Source of the DNA: Sapria himalayana
Lineage: Eukaryota; Streptophyta; Magnoliopsida; Malpighiales; Rafflesiaceae
Direction of reading: 5' to 3'
NCBI GenBank assembly: GCA_029783825.1
Contig: JAREIK010001341.1
Location: forward strand, 56,677 to 120,676
Length of the DNA stretch: 64,000 nucleotides
Made by a program: the position numbers and the translations under genes. The notes under the pieces are model-generated. The model had not been told where the DNA came from. It searched no databases and worked only from the letters and a program-made list of their open reading frames with translations. Shown piece by piece: positions 52,336 through 64,000 of the stretch (positions within the stretch are counted from its first letter, which is position 1; each line of letters opens with the position of its first letter).

Positions 52336-55149
52336 TTTTCCTTGTTAGATTTGCAAAGAATAATGCTCAATCATAATTCTAAATGAAACATACAATGACT
52401 TCAAATTATACTAATAATTAGATAAAATAACTTATAGATGAATATGCAAATATAATTTATCATGAATATCTAGGCTATGCATTTGGAGAATATACATGAA
52501 GAAACATAGCAAATGTTAGCACGCTAAAGATTAAAAGATACAATTCTATTACTAGATAAAGGGAGCAAACCACGTGAAAGGACAAGAAAGGGAAGCAAAA
52601 AAATAAAGAAATTGAATGTTTAAAGGAGTAAGCTTCTCATTTCTCAATGAAGATCAAAGGCCAAAATTTTTATTGTAATTCAACTCAATCTTTGAATATA
52701 AAATTAAATAGGAAATAAAAAAATTAATGGAATGAAGATCCAATTCCAATAACTCTTATAAAATTAATTAATGAAGAAATAAATCATGAACAAAAACATA
52801 TTTGGACTATAAAACATATCATACAAAGTATTCAACTAGAAAATATAGATGTGAACCAAGTTATAATTACAGATTTCTAGCATTACATATATGGATTGAT
52901 TAGAGATATAAACAAGTGAAGACATTATCATTAACATAATTTGTGTAAAACTACAATTAAAATATAGTTTGGTAAAGAAAACTTACATACACATCAATTA
53001 ATACCTAATCAATACGAAGGATGGAAACTTTTAATTTAGCAAAAATTATGGATATGGGAATCACTTATATATTTTTCCTAATTAGATATTTTTTAAAAAG
53101 GCTAAATTTGGGCTAGAGTAACCCGAGATGGCTATTTTTCACAATGCCCAAATAGTTAATGAGTAAATTAACCAAATGGCCCCGTCACTATTTTTAAAAG
53201 CCTCTAAAATAGGTTAATTAATTTCATCAAACAATTTCATAGCTATAATTGCAAATAACTTAAAAAATATTTTAATAAACTCATATTATAATTTTACACC
53301 TAAACAAAATGTTGCAAATATATAAAGAGAAAAAATAACATGATACACATAAATACAAACAAAAAACTATACATACATGTGTGTGTGTGTGTGTGTGTAT
53401 CATATATCAAAAGTATAATCATCTGCACAAAAAATATATTAACATAAGCTAAATCTAAAATAGCTGAAAAGAAAAAAAGATAAAAGGAAAACATATGCTA
53501 TATTAAGAGTATCATATATCAAGAGTATTATAATATGCATTAATGATAATTTTTTATTTTCGTTTATCATTAATTTTTTACTGCTAAATGTTGTATTTAT
53601 CAAAAAATATACTACTAGAATAACATTAAATCTAAAATATCACACTAATATTAAAGATATTTTTTCATATTGGAATTTATGATCCATTAAACTATTTTAA
53701 TTAAAAAACATTACTTTGATATATTGATTCTTAGTAATAATATTAGAATCAAGATTAGATCATAGTCAAATTGGTGAAAATCATTATTAAAAAACGTGTT
53801 TCATCTTGTTTGATTTTTTTGTTTTTATTTAATTGTACAATATTTTTTTCAACATTTTTAATTTTTTGTATGTGTGACAAAAAAATTGAAAATTTATTTT
53901 TGTAAATAAGTATTTTAGTACACATGTTTCATTGTAAAGAAAAAAAATGTGGATGTAAAGTAAACATAGACTACTCTAAATAAACAACTTCACACTCATC
54001 ACACATCTACTACTTTGGATATATATACTATATGCACATTTTTTTTAAAAAATGAATGGTTACTCTATTACTAATCAAATTATCAATCATATTACTCATG
54101 TGAACATTATATAATGATGCAATAATAACTTATTATAAATGTATACACAAAATAAGACACCATGCATGGCTAGTGTTCTTAGAGAATGTATGGTATCTTG
54201 CCCTTCTTTGAATTTTAAAAATTACAGTACCTTACTCTTCTTCTCATCTTGTTAGTATTTTCTTCATCTTCTTTTACTATTCTTCTTCGAATTTAAGAGC
54301 TAGCACACTTTTTGTTGAATAGAAATTGATTAAACATTAAAAAAAATAATCATTAAAAGAAAAAAGCTTACACTTCTAATTTAATGTTAACACACAAGAA
54401 CTTAACAAAAAAGTACCATTTAGATCACTGCCAATTTTAAATTTGTAAAACTCATTACTAATTTTCAATAAATTATAATGAAAATAAACAAATAAAACAC
54501 AGAGAGAGAGAGAGAGAGAGACAAATGTTCTTTGTTTGATACGTCGAGACGGTAATGCGGGCGGAGAGACGGGTCACATACGAAAAAAATTAGAAACGAA
54601 ATTATTTTATATTAAACCATAAATTGTATTATTTCATAAATAAATATATTTATGGTTAATAGTTAAATAAATTGGTAAGGTTATTTTTTATAATATTATT
54701 TATAAAATAATAAAATATATTTTAAAAATAAAAAAAAATTATGGTTATAGCAATAGAAAAATAAATAACTAATATTACTAATAACCATAAAAATTATTTA
54801 TAGTTAATTAAATTTTCATATTACTTTATTTATTAAAAAACATATTATTTCATATAAGTTTTGATAAATTATATAAATGTATTATAAATCATCTAAATTA
54901 AAAAAAATAAATAACCAAGTAAATAATGCATAAGTGACATATCAATAATATTCAAACAACTAATAAAATATCTAACCTTAAAAAAAATTATAATTTAACA
55001 TTATTCAAAAAAATAAAAATAAAATTTAATTACTTAAAAATATAATTCATTAAAGTAAGATGAAAAATAAATGCATTAATAAAAAAGAGACAAGAATAAC
55101 CAAATTTGAACTTGTATATTACTATAACTAATGATTATCAACTTGTATA
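52336..55149. other. AT-rich upstream region of TNPD in element B, no gene recognised
   Basis: This lies 5' of the minus-strand TNPD start. It contains a GT run at ~53,379-53,398 and an AG run at 54,501-54,521. The AG run (CT on the coding strand) echoes the CT-rich tract upstream of TNPD in element A but is ~2.2 kb away. No frames or repeats beyond that are recognised. Confidence 0.4.
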
Positions 55150-56485
55150 TTTACATAAAAATATCTCTCTATGATATATCATTTCTTCATATAATATATA
55201 CATTATAGAGATAATCTCTTTTGTATGCACACAAGCATCATATTGCATTTCACTATTATCTTAGTTGCACATTTATATTAAAGTATAAACTTTTATATAA
55301 AATGGAATATTATTATATAAATATACAAGTGTTTAGATATAATCTTGTGTATAAAATATTTTTATAAATGTTACATATATATAAATTTATATATGTAACA
55401 CTTTTATAAATATTATATAGTATATATATCACATTTATATAAACATTATAACTATTATATATTTTATATAATATTTATATGTTATATAAATGTTTACAAA
55501 TATGTAAAACATTTTATATGTTATATAAATGTAATATAAAAAATTATATCAAATGATAGTTTTATGTAAATGTTGTATAAATATTTATAAATATTTATAC
55601 ATGTGTATAAATATTTATATATAACATTATATATTTATATAAACATATCAATGTTTATATATAATATAATACGTTTATATATATTAAAGTATAAACATTT
55701 CTATATAATATCATACGATTATATAAATATATAAAAGTTTATATATAATGTTATCTGTTTATAATATTTTTGGAGACAATCAAAATAGAATCCATAAACA
55801 TTGAGTTTGTTTTTTCTTAAGTTATAGAAGCAAAAAACATTAAGCATAATTTGTTTTTCTTAAGTTAAAGAAGCAGAAAACATTATGCATATATTTACTA
55901 TTTGAAATCCATAAATCCCTAAAAAATTAAATAGTAAAAGAACAAAGTTTACACTAACCATTTGTTGTTTCATTAATGGGGGAGAGTCAACATCATATAA
56001 ATGATGTGAAAATAGAAGAAAGAAGAAGAAAAATTGGGGGAAAATTAAAAAAAACATTAAAACAACATATTCCGTATAAATCAAACTCCACTAGTGGTTA
56101 TCAAATTGACAGTGACAGAGAAATGTATATAATATTCTGAAGGAGAAGTGCAATGATAATCTTACCTGTTAACAAGAAGAGGTAGAATTTGTTGGTTGCT
56201 GCCATAATCCTATTTTGCTTCTCCTCTCTTCCTCTTTCGAAAGTTAGAAAAAATATTTCAAGTGCTCGAATGACTTAGTGTTTTTTTATCACGGAAACTA
56301 TAAATAAAAATATAGATGTAAATTATAGAAAAAAAAGACAAATATATAAAAGTAAACTCAAATTATAAAAAATAAATAATTTAAATAATTTAAATAATTT
56401 AAATAACAAGATGAAGTAGATTTTTATTTAAAAATAAATGATATTATTTCATAAATAAATAAAATGATATTATATTATAATAAAG

Positions 56486-56516
<31 letters not shown>

Positions 56517-57985
56517 ATGGTTATAAATTTTTAAGAATTCAAATAAATTATTATCAATATAATATGAAATAATTATAAAGGCATAAAATTTCATATTATT
56601 TGATATAATTTATAATTTATAAAATTCCAAAAATTACTTAAAGTGAGAAGATCAATAAAAAAAGTTATATTTATTATTGTAATACATATTGAATATAATA
56701 AGTTAATAGTAAAGATCTTACTCAATTGATTAATTCTTATATATTTTAGTAGGGACAAAAAATAAAACTTGAATTCAAATAAACTTAGGGTTAGTTTGAT
56801 ATTACTTTTCAAAAGTATTTATAGGGCTAAAAATAAATATAAGTATTTTTAGGACAAAAAATTTCATTAGTAATATTTTAAATAACTCTTTTTAAATCCT
56901 AAAAATTACTTAGTATTCTTTTAATAACCACACTAAGATATTTATTTTTAAAATCATCAAAAATTCTTTGAAGTAATTAAAACATATATGTATTTATCGT
57001 TAAATATCAATTTATTTACTTTTAAAATTTTTGAAAAATTTGAAATTTTTTTATAATTAAAAAATTTCAAACCTTTTTATAAATATATTTTTTAAAGGAT
57101 TCCTATAATTATAAAAATATATTTTTTAACTTTAAATAATTTAAATATTTACTTGTTTATTTGTTAATTTAGAAATTTATATAAATTTTTTTATTTAATC
57201 ATATAATTAATTATATTAGATTTTTTTAGTAGTAATTTTTATGTAAGTTCATTTATTAATTAAAATATCTTTAAAAATGATTATAATTAAATAATTAATT
57301 ATTTAATGTTTTATTAATACAAATATTTAAATATCAATATTCAATATTTCAGAAAAATAATTTGTATAATTTTTTTAAAATTTTATAATCATAAAAATAA
57401 TTATGTCTTTATTAATATAATGTTTTATTCATATTTATATATATTTGAAATTATTTTTTTAAAATATCCTATTTTTATAATTATATGAGGAAAATGTATC
57501 TTTCAAGGATCACTCATCCATATACCAAGGCATACTTTTAATATACAAAATTACTTAAAATATAAAAACAAAAAATATAAAAAAATTTAAATCATTAAAA
57601 AAATAGTGACAAAAATTATCTATAGCCCAAATAGCTAGGGAAAAATTGCTAGCTAAATGCATATATTTTGTAAATATTATCATTTAAGAAATAATCGCAT
57701 GCAATTAAATTAATCTTAAAAAAAATTTCAGAATATTATTTAGCGAGTGATTTTGTTTTGAACTAATTAGCTAGGGAAAATCCATTTCTAATGTCATTCC
57801 AAAAATGACAGCCATTCTTTGCATGAAAATTTACGATAACATTAGCTAGAGACAATTTTCAATCGAAAATTTCAATCTCTAATCCCTTGGAAATTTATAT
57901 CTCAATGTAAAATCAAACAACTCTTGTTATTCCTTAGCTAATCCATGGCTAATTAGCTAGGGATTATTTAAATAGCTAAATTTCC
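55150..57985 (-). repeat. 5' region of element B, right arm of the large inverted repeat with element C
   Basis: It is the reverse complement of 5,640-8,725 across many landmarks: ATGATATATCATTTCTTC (~55,170), GAAATCCATAAATCCC (~55,904), TTTGTTGTTTCATTAATGGG (~55,962), AAAATTTCATATTATTTGATA (56,583-56,603), and TTGCATGAAAATTTACGA near 57,818. The minus strand at ~56,200 has a short open start, MAATNKFYLFLLT, followed by GGTAAG. Element C has a diverged form of it (MGKFYLFLLP near 7,704). This could be a first exon of an element gene, but no continuation was found. Confidence 0.75.
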
Positions 57986-60900
57986 GTCTATCTAAGTATC
58001 TATCTATCAATCGATCTATCTATATATTTGACTGTTAATCTCTCTATGTATCTATCTATCAATATGGCTGTCTATCTAGTTGTCTATATATCTATATATC
58101 TATTCAGCTATCTATGTATTTATTTATCAATCTATCTATCTATAAATCTTTCTTTCTTTTTATCTTTCTATCTAACTATTTATCAATCAATCAATCTATC
58201 GCTTTATCTAATTATCTATATGTTTATCTGCCTATCTGACTACCTATCTATTTATCTATATATCTAGCTTTCTCTCTATCTATATATCTATCTATTTGTC
58301 TATAAATCAAAATATCTTTTTGTTTATCTATCTATCTTTCTTTCTTTCTATTTTTCTATCTATCTAAATATCTCTATATCTATCTATCTATCTATCTATA
58401 TATCTACCTAATTATACGTTTGTCTCTCTATTTATCTATCTATCTCTATATCAATCAATCTATCTATCTATAAATCTATCTATCTAACTATATATCTATA
58501 TAAGTATCAATCTATATGATTATCTTTCTATCTATCTATTTAACTATTTATCAATCAATCAATCTATGTATCTATCTACCTGTCTATCTTTGAATCTATC
58601 TATCTATCAATGTGACTGCCTATTTATCTTTCAATCTATGTTTATATCTATCTATCAATCTATCTATCTAATAATATATATGTCAATATGTGAGTTTATC
58701 TATCTATAAATCTTTCAATGTAAATAAATAAATAAATAAACATTTATATATATATATTGTCTATCTGTATATATATATATATATCAAAATATTTATATAT
58801 ATCAATATATTTATATATCTATTTGTCTATCTGTATATCTGTCTATGTGTCTATCTCTCTATATGTATTTATATATAGTTGTCTATATATATATATATAT
58901 CTCTCTATCAATCTATCTAATTATGTATCTAGCTATCAATCAATCAATCTAATTATGGACCTATCTATCCATCTATCTATATATCTACCTATCTCTATAT
59001 ATATCTATCTATCTATTTGTCTATCTATCTATCTATATATCTATATTTCAATCATTCTATCTATGTATATATCTCATTATTTGTTCATTTGTCTATTAAA
59101 CTATGTGTCTATATTCTATTTGTCTATCTGTCTATCTTACTATCTATCTATAAATCTATCTTGCTAACAGTATAACTGCCTATCTATCTATCTATCTATC
59201 TGTCTGTATATCAGTATAACTATCTATCTTTTTATCTAACTATTTATCTATTAGTTTATCTTCTATTTGTCTATCAGTTTAACTATATATCTTTCTAAGA
59301 ATATATTAGTCTATCTATCTATCTATCTATCTATCTTTTATCTATATGTCTCTCTTTTTCTATCTATCTATCGATCTTTCTATATATCTATATATCTATC
59401 TATCTCTATATCTCTCTAACTAATAATCTTTTTTCCTTTATATATATGTGTCTATCTGTCTATATGTCTATATCTGTATATCTATCTGTCTACTTTATAT
59501 ATTTTGTTAATATAGATCTATCTATTAAACTATTTGACAATATATTATCTATCTATCAATCTATATATCTATCTTTGTATCTATCAATTTGTCTATTTGT
59601 GTATCTATCTATTTATTGATCTATCTGGATATCTATCAATTTATCGATTTATTTGTATATCTAACTATATGTATGTCTGCCTATTAATATGTTTATCTAT
59701 CTACCTATATGTTTGTCATTGTATCAATCATTTTATTTATGTATTTATCTATCTATCTATTTATCTATCTACTTGTCTATCTGGATATCTATCTATCTAT
59801 GTATATATATATCTATCATTTTATATATCTATATATCTATCAATCTATATATATCTATTTATCTACTTATCTATCGATCAATTTATGTAAAAATCTATTT
59901 ATCTATATATCTATGTATCTATATTTCTATCAAACTATCTATCTATCTATCTACCTATCTATCTACCTATATATATAGATATGTCTATCTAGGTGTCTAT
60001 ATATCTATATATCTATATATCTATATATCTATATATCTATATATCTATCTATCTATGTTTCTATTTATCTATCAATCAATCAATCAATCTAAATAAATAA
60101 ATATATCTCTATCTAATTATCTATCTATCTATCTAATTATCTATTTGATTATTTGTCTATCTATCTTTCTGTCTATATAACTATCTCTTTATTTTTCTAT
60201 CTATCAATCTATCTATTTATCAGTTATTCGCTGGTCTATCTAATTATCTATCGATCAATCAATCAATCAATCTATTTATTTATCTATTTATCTCTCTATT
60301 AAAATATCTATCTATCAATCTATATAATTATCTATCCGTGTGTCTATGTATCTGTCAATCAATCAATCAATCTATCTATCTATATTTTAATCTTTCTATC
60401 TATATATTTATCTTTCTATCTTTTTATATATCTATCTATCTAAATGTTTGTCTGTCTATCTATCTGTCTATTTATCTATCAATCTATATATTTGTCTATC
60501 TAGTTGTCTATCTATCTATCTATCTATCTTTTTTTATCAATCTTTATTTCTATTTATTTATCTTTCTATCTATTTATCTCTTTAATTTCCTATCTATCTA
60601 TCTAAGTATCTATCTATTTATTTATCTATCTTACTATCTATTTATTTGTATATATCTATTTATCTGTCTGTCTGTCTATCTAGCTTTTTATATATCAATA
60701 TATCAATATATCTATCTATCTAATTATATATATATAGTATTTTATCAATCAATATATCAACTTACAAATTTATTTTATATCTATTTCTTTATATATCTAT
60801 TTAGTATCTATCTATATATGTTTCTATATGTATATCTAACTATTCATCCATCCATCCATCTATCTATCTATCTATCTTCTTTCTTTCTATCTATCTATCT

Positions 60901-61594
60901 ATCTATCTATCCTTCAAACTATTCATCTATCTATATAATAGTCTATCTATCCATCCATCTATCTATCTATCTATCTACCTATTTATCTACCTATCTATCT
61001 TCCTATCTATCTACCTATCTATCTATGTATCTATCTATATATTTATCTATCTATCTGTCTATTTACATATCTATCTATCTATCAAACTATCTATGTATCT
61101 TTCTACCTATAAATCTATCTACCTATCTACCTATCTACATATCTATCTATCTATATCTCAACGTGTCTATGTGTCTATATGTGTGTATATCTAGTCATCT
61201 ATATTCCTATATATTTATATATATATCTATGTTCTATCTAACTAACTAACTATCTATCTATATTTCTTTATTTTTTTATTCCTTTTTATCTATATATTTA
61301 TCTTTCTATCTTTTTATATATCTCTCTATCTAAATGTTTGTCTGTCTATTTATCTATCTATCTATATATTTGTCTATCTAGTTGTCTATCTATCTATCTA
61401 TCTATCCTTTTTTATCAATCTTTATTTCTATTTATCTATCTTTCTATCTATTTATCTCTTTAATTTCCTATCTATCTATCTAAGTATCTATCTATTTATT
61501 TATCTATCTTACTATCAATTTATTTGTATCTATCTATCTATCTGTATATCTGTCTATCTGGCTATCTATATATCAATATATCTATCTATCTAAT

Positions 61595-61625
<31 letters not shown>

Positions 61626-61764
61626 ATGTATGTATATATATATATATTTATCAATCAATATATCAACTTACAAATTTATTTTTATATCTATTTCTTTATA
61701 TATCTATTTAGTATCTATCTATATATGTTTATATCTGTATATCTAACTATTCATCCATCCATCC

Positions 61765-61796
<32 letters not shown>

Positions 61797-63312
61797 ATCT
61801 ATCTATCTATCCTTCAAACTATTCATCTATCTATCTAATAGTCTATCTATCTATCCATCTATCTATCTATCTATCTATCTATCTACCTATTTATCTACCT
61901 ATCTATATATGTATCTATCTATATATATTTTTCTATCTATCTATCTATTTACATATCTATCTATCAAACTATCTATGTATCTTTCTACCTATAAATCTAT
62001 CTACCTATCTACCTATCTACATATCTATCTATCTATATCTCAATGTGTCTATGTGTCTATATGTGTGTATATCTAGTCATCTATATTCCTATATATTTAT
62101 ATATATATCTATGTTCTATCTAACTAACTAACTATCTATCTATATTTCTTTATTTTTTTATTTCATTCTATCTATATATTTATCTTTCTATCTTTTTATA
62201 TATCTTTCTATCTAAATGTTTGTCTGTCTATCTATCTGTCTATTTATCTATCTATCTATATATTTGTCTATCTAGTTGTCTATCTATCTATCTATCCTTT
62301 TTTATCAATCTTTATTTCTATTTATCTATCTTTCTATCTATTTATCTCTTTAATTTCCTATCTATCTATCTAAGTATCTATCTATTTATTTATCTATCTT
62401 ACTATCTATTTATTTGTATCTATCTATCTATCTGTCTATCTGTCTATCAGTCTATCTGGCTATCTATATATCAATATATCTATCTATCTAATTATATATA
62501 TATATATATATGTATATGTATGTATATATATATATATTTATCAATCAATATATCAACTTACAAATTTATTTTTATATCTATTTCTTTATATATCTATTTA
62601 GTATCTATCTATATATGTTTATATCTGTATATCTAACTATTCATCCATCCATCCATCTATCTATCTATCTATCTTTCTTTCTATCTATCTATCTATCCTT
62701 CAAACTATTCATCTATCTATCTAATAGTCTATCTATCTATCCATCTATCTATCTATCTACCTATTTATCTACCTATCTATCTACCTATCTATATATGTAT
62801 CTATCTATATATATTTTTCTATCTATCTATTTACATAACTATCTATCTATCTATCTATTTACATATCTATCTATCTATCAAACTATCTATGTATCTTTCT
62901 ACCTATAAATCTATCTACCTATCTACCTATCTACATATCTATCTATCTATATCTCAACGTGTCTATGTGTCTATATGTGTATCTATCTAGTCATCTATCT
63001 TCATATATATTTATATATATATCTATGATCTATCTATCTAACTATCTATCTATCTATATTCTTTATTTTTTTATTTCTTTCTATCTATCTAACAATATGT
63101 TTGTCAATCCATCTATATTTCTTATATATCTATATATTTATCTATCTACTATCTATATACCTATCAATCAATCAATCTATATATCTATCTATTTATATAT
63201 CTATTTTCTAAATATATATCAATTTATTTATCTAACTAATTCTTTATGTATCTATTAATCTATTTATCTATTAGTCTATCTTTTTATCTATCCACCTGTA
63301 TGTCTATCTATC

Positions 63313-63375
<63 letters not shown>

Positions 63376-64000
63376 CTATGTTCATAACTATCTTTCTTCC
63401 TATCTACCTATCTACCATTGACTTATCTATCTAAATATTATATGTCTATATGTCTTTCTATTTATATTGACATTTTTTAGATGTCTATATATCTATATAT
63501 TTATCTATCTGTCTAGTTGTCTATGTAATTATCTATCTATATATCTATCTATCTATGCATCTTTCTATCTATCTATCGATATATTTATCAATGTATATTT
63601 ATATCTATCGATTTATCTATCTTACCATCTATATATCTATCTATCTGTATATCTGGCGATCTATATTTCAATATATCTATCTTAATCTAATCAATTTATT
63701 TATCTATATATATATATATCTGCCTATGTATATATTTATCTATCTATATATCTACCTACAAATTCTTTTTTCTATCTATTTCTCTATATATCTATTTAGT
63801 ATCTATCATTATATGTTTCTATCTATATATAGGTCAATCTATATATCTAAGTATCCATCCATCCATATATCTATCCATCTACCCATCTATCTTTCTATTT
63901 ATCTATCCTTCAAACTATTTATATATATATCTATTAGTCTATTTATCTATCCATCTATTTATCAATCTACGTATCTTATACCTATCTATCTAAGTATGAA
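57986..64000 (+). repeat. TATC (GATA) array, block 6, with higher-order structure
   Basis: TCTA-unit array runs to the end of the window, beginning where element B loses its terminal repeat. It includes a CA run at 63,322-63,356 passing into TA, and TA runs near 61,597-61,616 and 62,495-62,512. From ~60,400 it is arranged in kb-scale units, listed separately. No genes are present. Confidence 0.95.
60401..63070 (+). repeat. Three tandem copies of a ~0.89-kb higher-order repeat
   Basis: Copies span about 60,401-61,290, 61,291-62,172 and 62,173-63,070. Each has the same landmarks in order: AAATGTTTGTCTGTCTAT, a TTTTTTATCAATCTTTATTTC stretch, CAATATATCAACTTACAAAT, CATCCATCCATCCATC, CCTTCAAACTATTCATC, GTGTCTATGTGTCTATATGTG and GTTCTATCTAACTAACTAAC (diverged in copy 3). 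Copy-to-copy offsets are about 882-900 bp. Copies look very similar apart from slippage in TCTA and TA runs. A diverged fourth copy covers about 63,480-64,000 (CTACAAATTC, CCATCCATCC, CCTTCAAACTATTTATAT). Confidence 0.85.

Larger units (their letters stand above)
42892..57985 (-). mobile_element. CACTA element B (~15.1 kb, minus orientation, degenerate, carries captured genes)
   Basis: The left (3') end GACTACAATAAAAAGCCC is a decayed CACTACAAGAAAAATCCC. The right (5') end has lost its terminal repeat: subterminal words AATTAGCTAGGGATTATT and TAGCTAAATTTCC run straight into TATC array near 57,985. The interior, read on the minus strand, holds a 5' AT-rich region shared with element C, then TNPD, TNPA and captured host-gene fragments, the En/Spm-like TNPD/TNPA gene order. 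It has many stops and a lost start codon, so it is not active. No target duplication can be tested because the right end is gone. Confidence 0.8.

Noticed and set aside
58000..63999. Telomeric or interstitial telomere repeats
   Set aside because: No TTTAGGG runs occur. The repeat is TATC/GATA throughout.
1..64000. Dozens of long open frames encoding Leu-Ser-Ile-Tyr-rich proteins (for example 60,338-61,249, 303 codons)
   Set aside because: A 4-bp repeat read in triplets gives the same tetrapeptide in all three frames and has few stops. Overlapping open frames in several phases, no splice or start context and no domains show these are array artefacts.
1..64000. CRISPR array or bacterial operon
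   Set aside because: Repeats are contiguous tandem units without unique spacers of even length. Introns, CACTA, hAT and LTR elements point to a plant nuclear genome.

Overview
This window looks like repeat-rich, probably heterochromatic DNA of a seed plant, most likely a flowering plant. The evidence is CACTA (En/Spm) transposons with plant-type TNPD and TNPA genes, a solo LTR whose ends fit Ty3/gypsy (Tekay/Del-like) LTRs, a hAT miniature element, and decayed fragments of plant genes that keep GT-AG introns (an ABAP1/ARIA-type armadillo gene, a SWIB-domain gene and a PP2A catalytic subunit). No intact cellular gene was found. About 28.6 kb (45%) is diverged TATC/GATA tetranucleotide array. 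The long Leu-Ser-Ile-Tyr open frames over these arrays are a by-product: a 4-base repeat reads as the same tetrapeptide in all three frames.

Layout. 1-5,625: TATC array containing a 1.95-kb duplication and a small CACTA end at 1,619. 5,626-8,725: 5' part of CACTA element C (+). 8,726-9,916: unassigned DNA, then an ABAP1/ARIA-like pseudogene cut off inside an exon by the next array. 9,917-20,735: TATC array. 20,736-25,827: the same array in the opposite orientation (GATA). 25,828-28,946: two further CACTA-type left ends and a tandem unit with Ala/Thr-coding triplet repeats. 28,947-41,695: CACTA element A (+, 12.7 kb), with a 1,637-bp solo LTR (target duplication TAATG) and a damaged, internally deleted TNPD. 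41,696-42,891: short TATC array. 42,892-57,985: CACTA element B (-, about 15 kb), with degenerate TNPD and TNPA. Its TNPA carries a 732-bp hAT element with an 8-bp target duplication, and element B also holds captured SWIB-domain and PP2A-C fragments. 57,986-64,000: TATC array organised into three copies of a ~0.89-kb higher-order unit plus a diverged fourth.

How the parts relate. All identifiable CACTA ends face an array. Elements C (+) and B (-) share about 3 kb of 5' sequence and therefore form a large inverted repeat around the middle of the window. All coding remnants carry stops, many explained by C-to-T or G-to-A changes as expected for methylated silenced DNA. The most interesting biology is the Pack-CACTA-like capture of at least two unrelated host genes in element B, the kb-scale higher-order organisation of the GATA/TATC arrays, and the repeated array/CACTA junctions. 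All homology calls were made by reading translations by eye; no database search was run.
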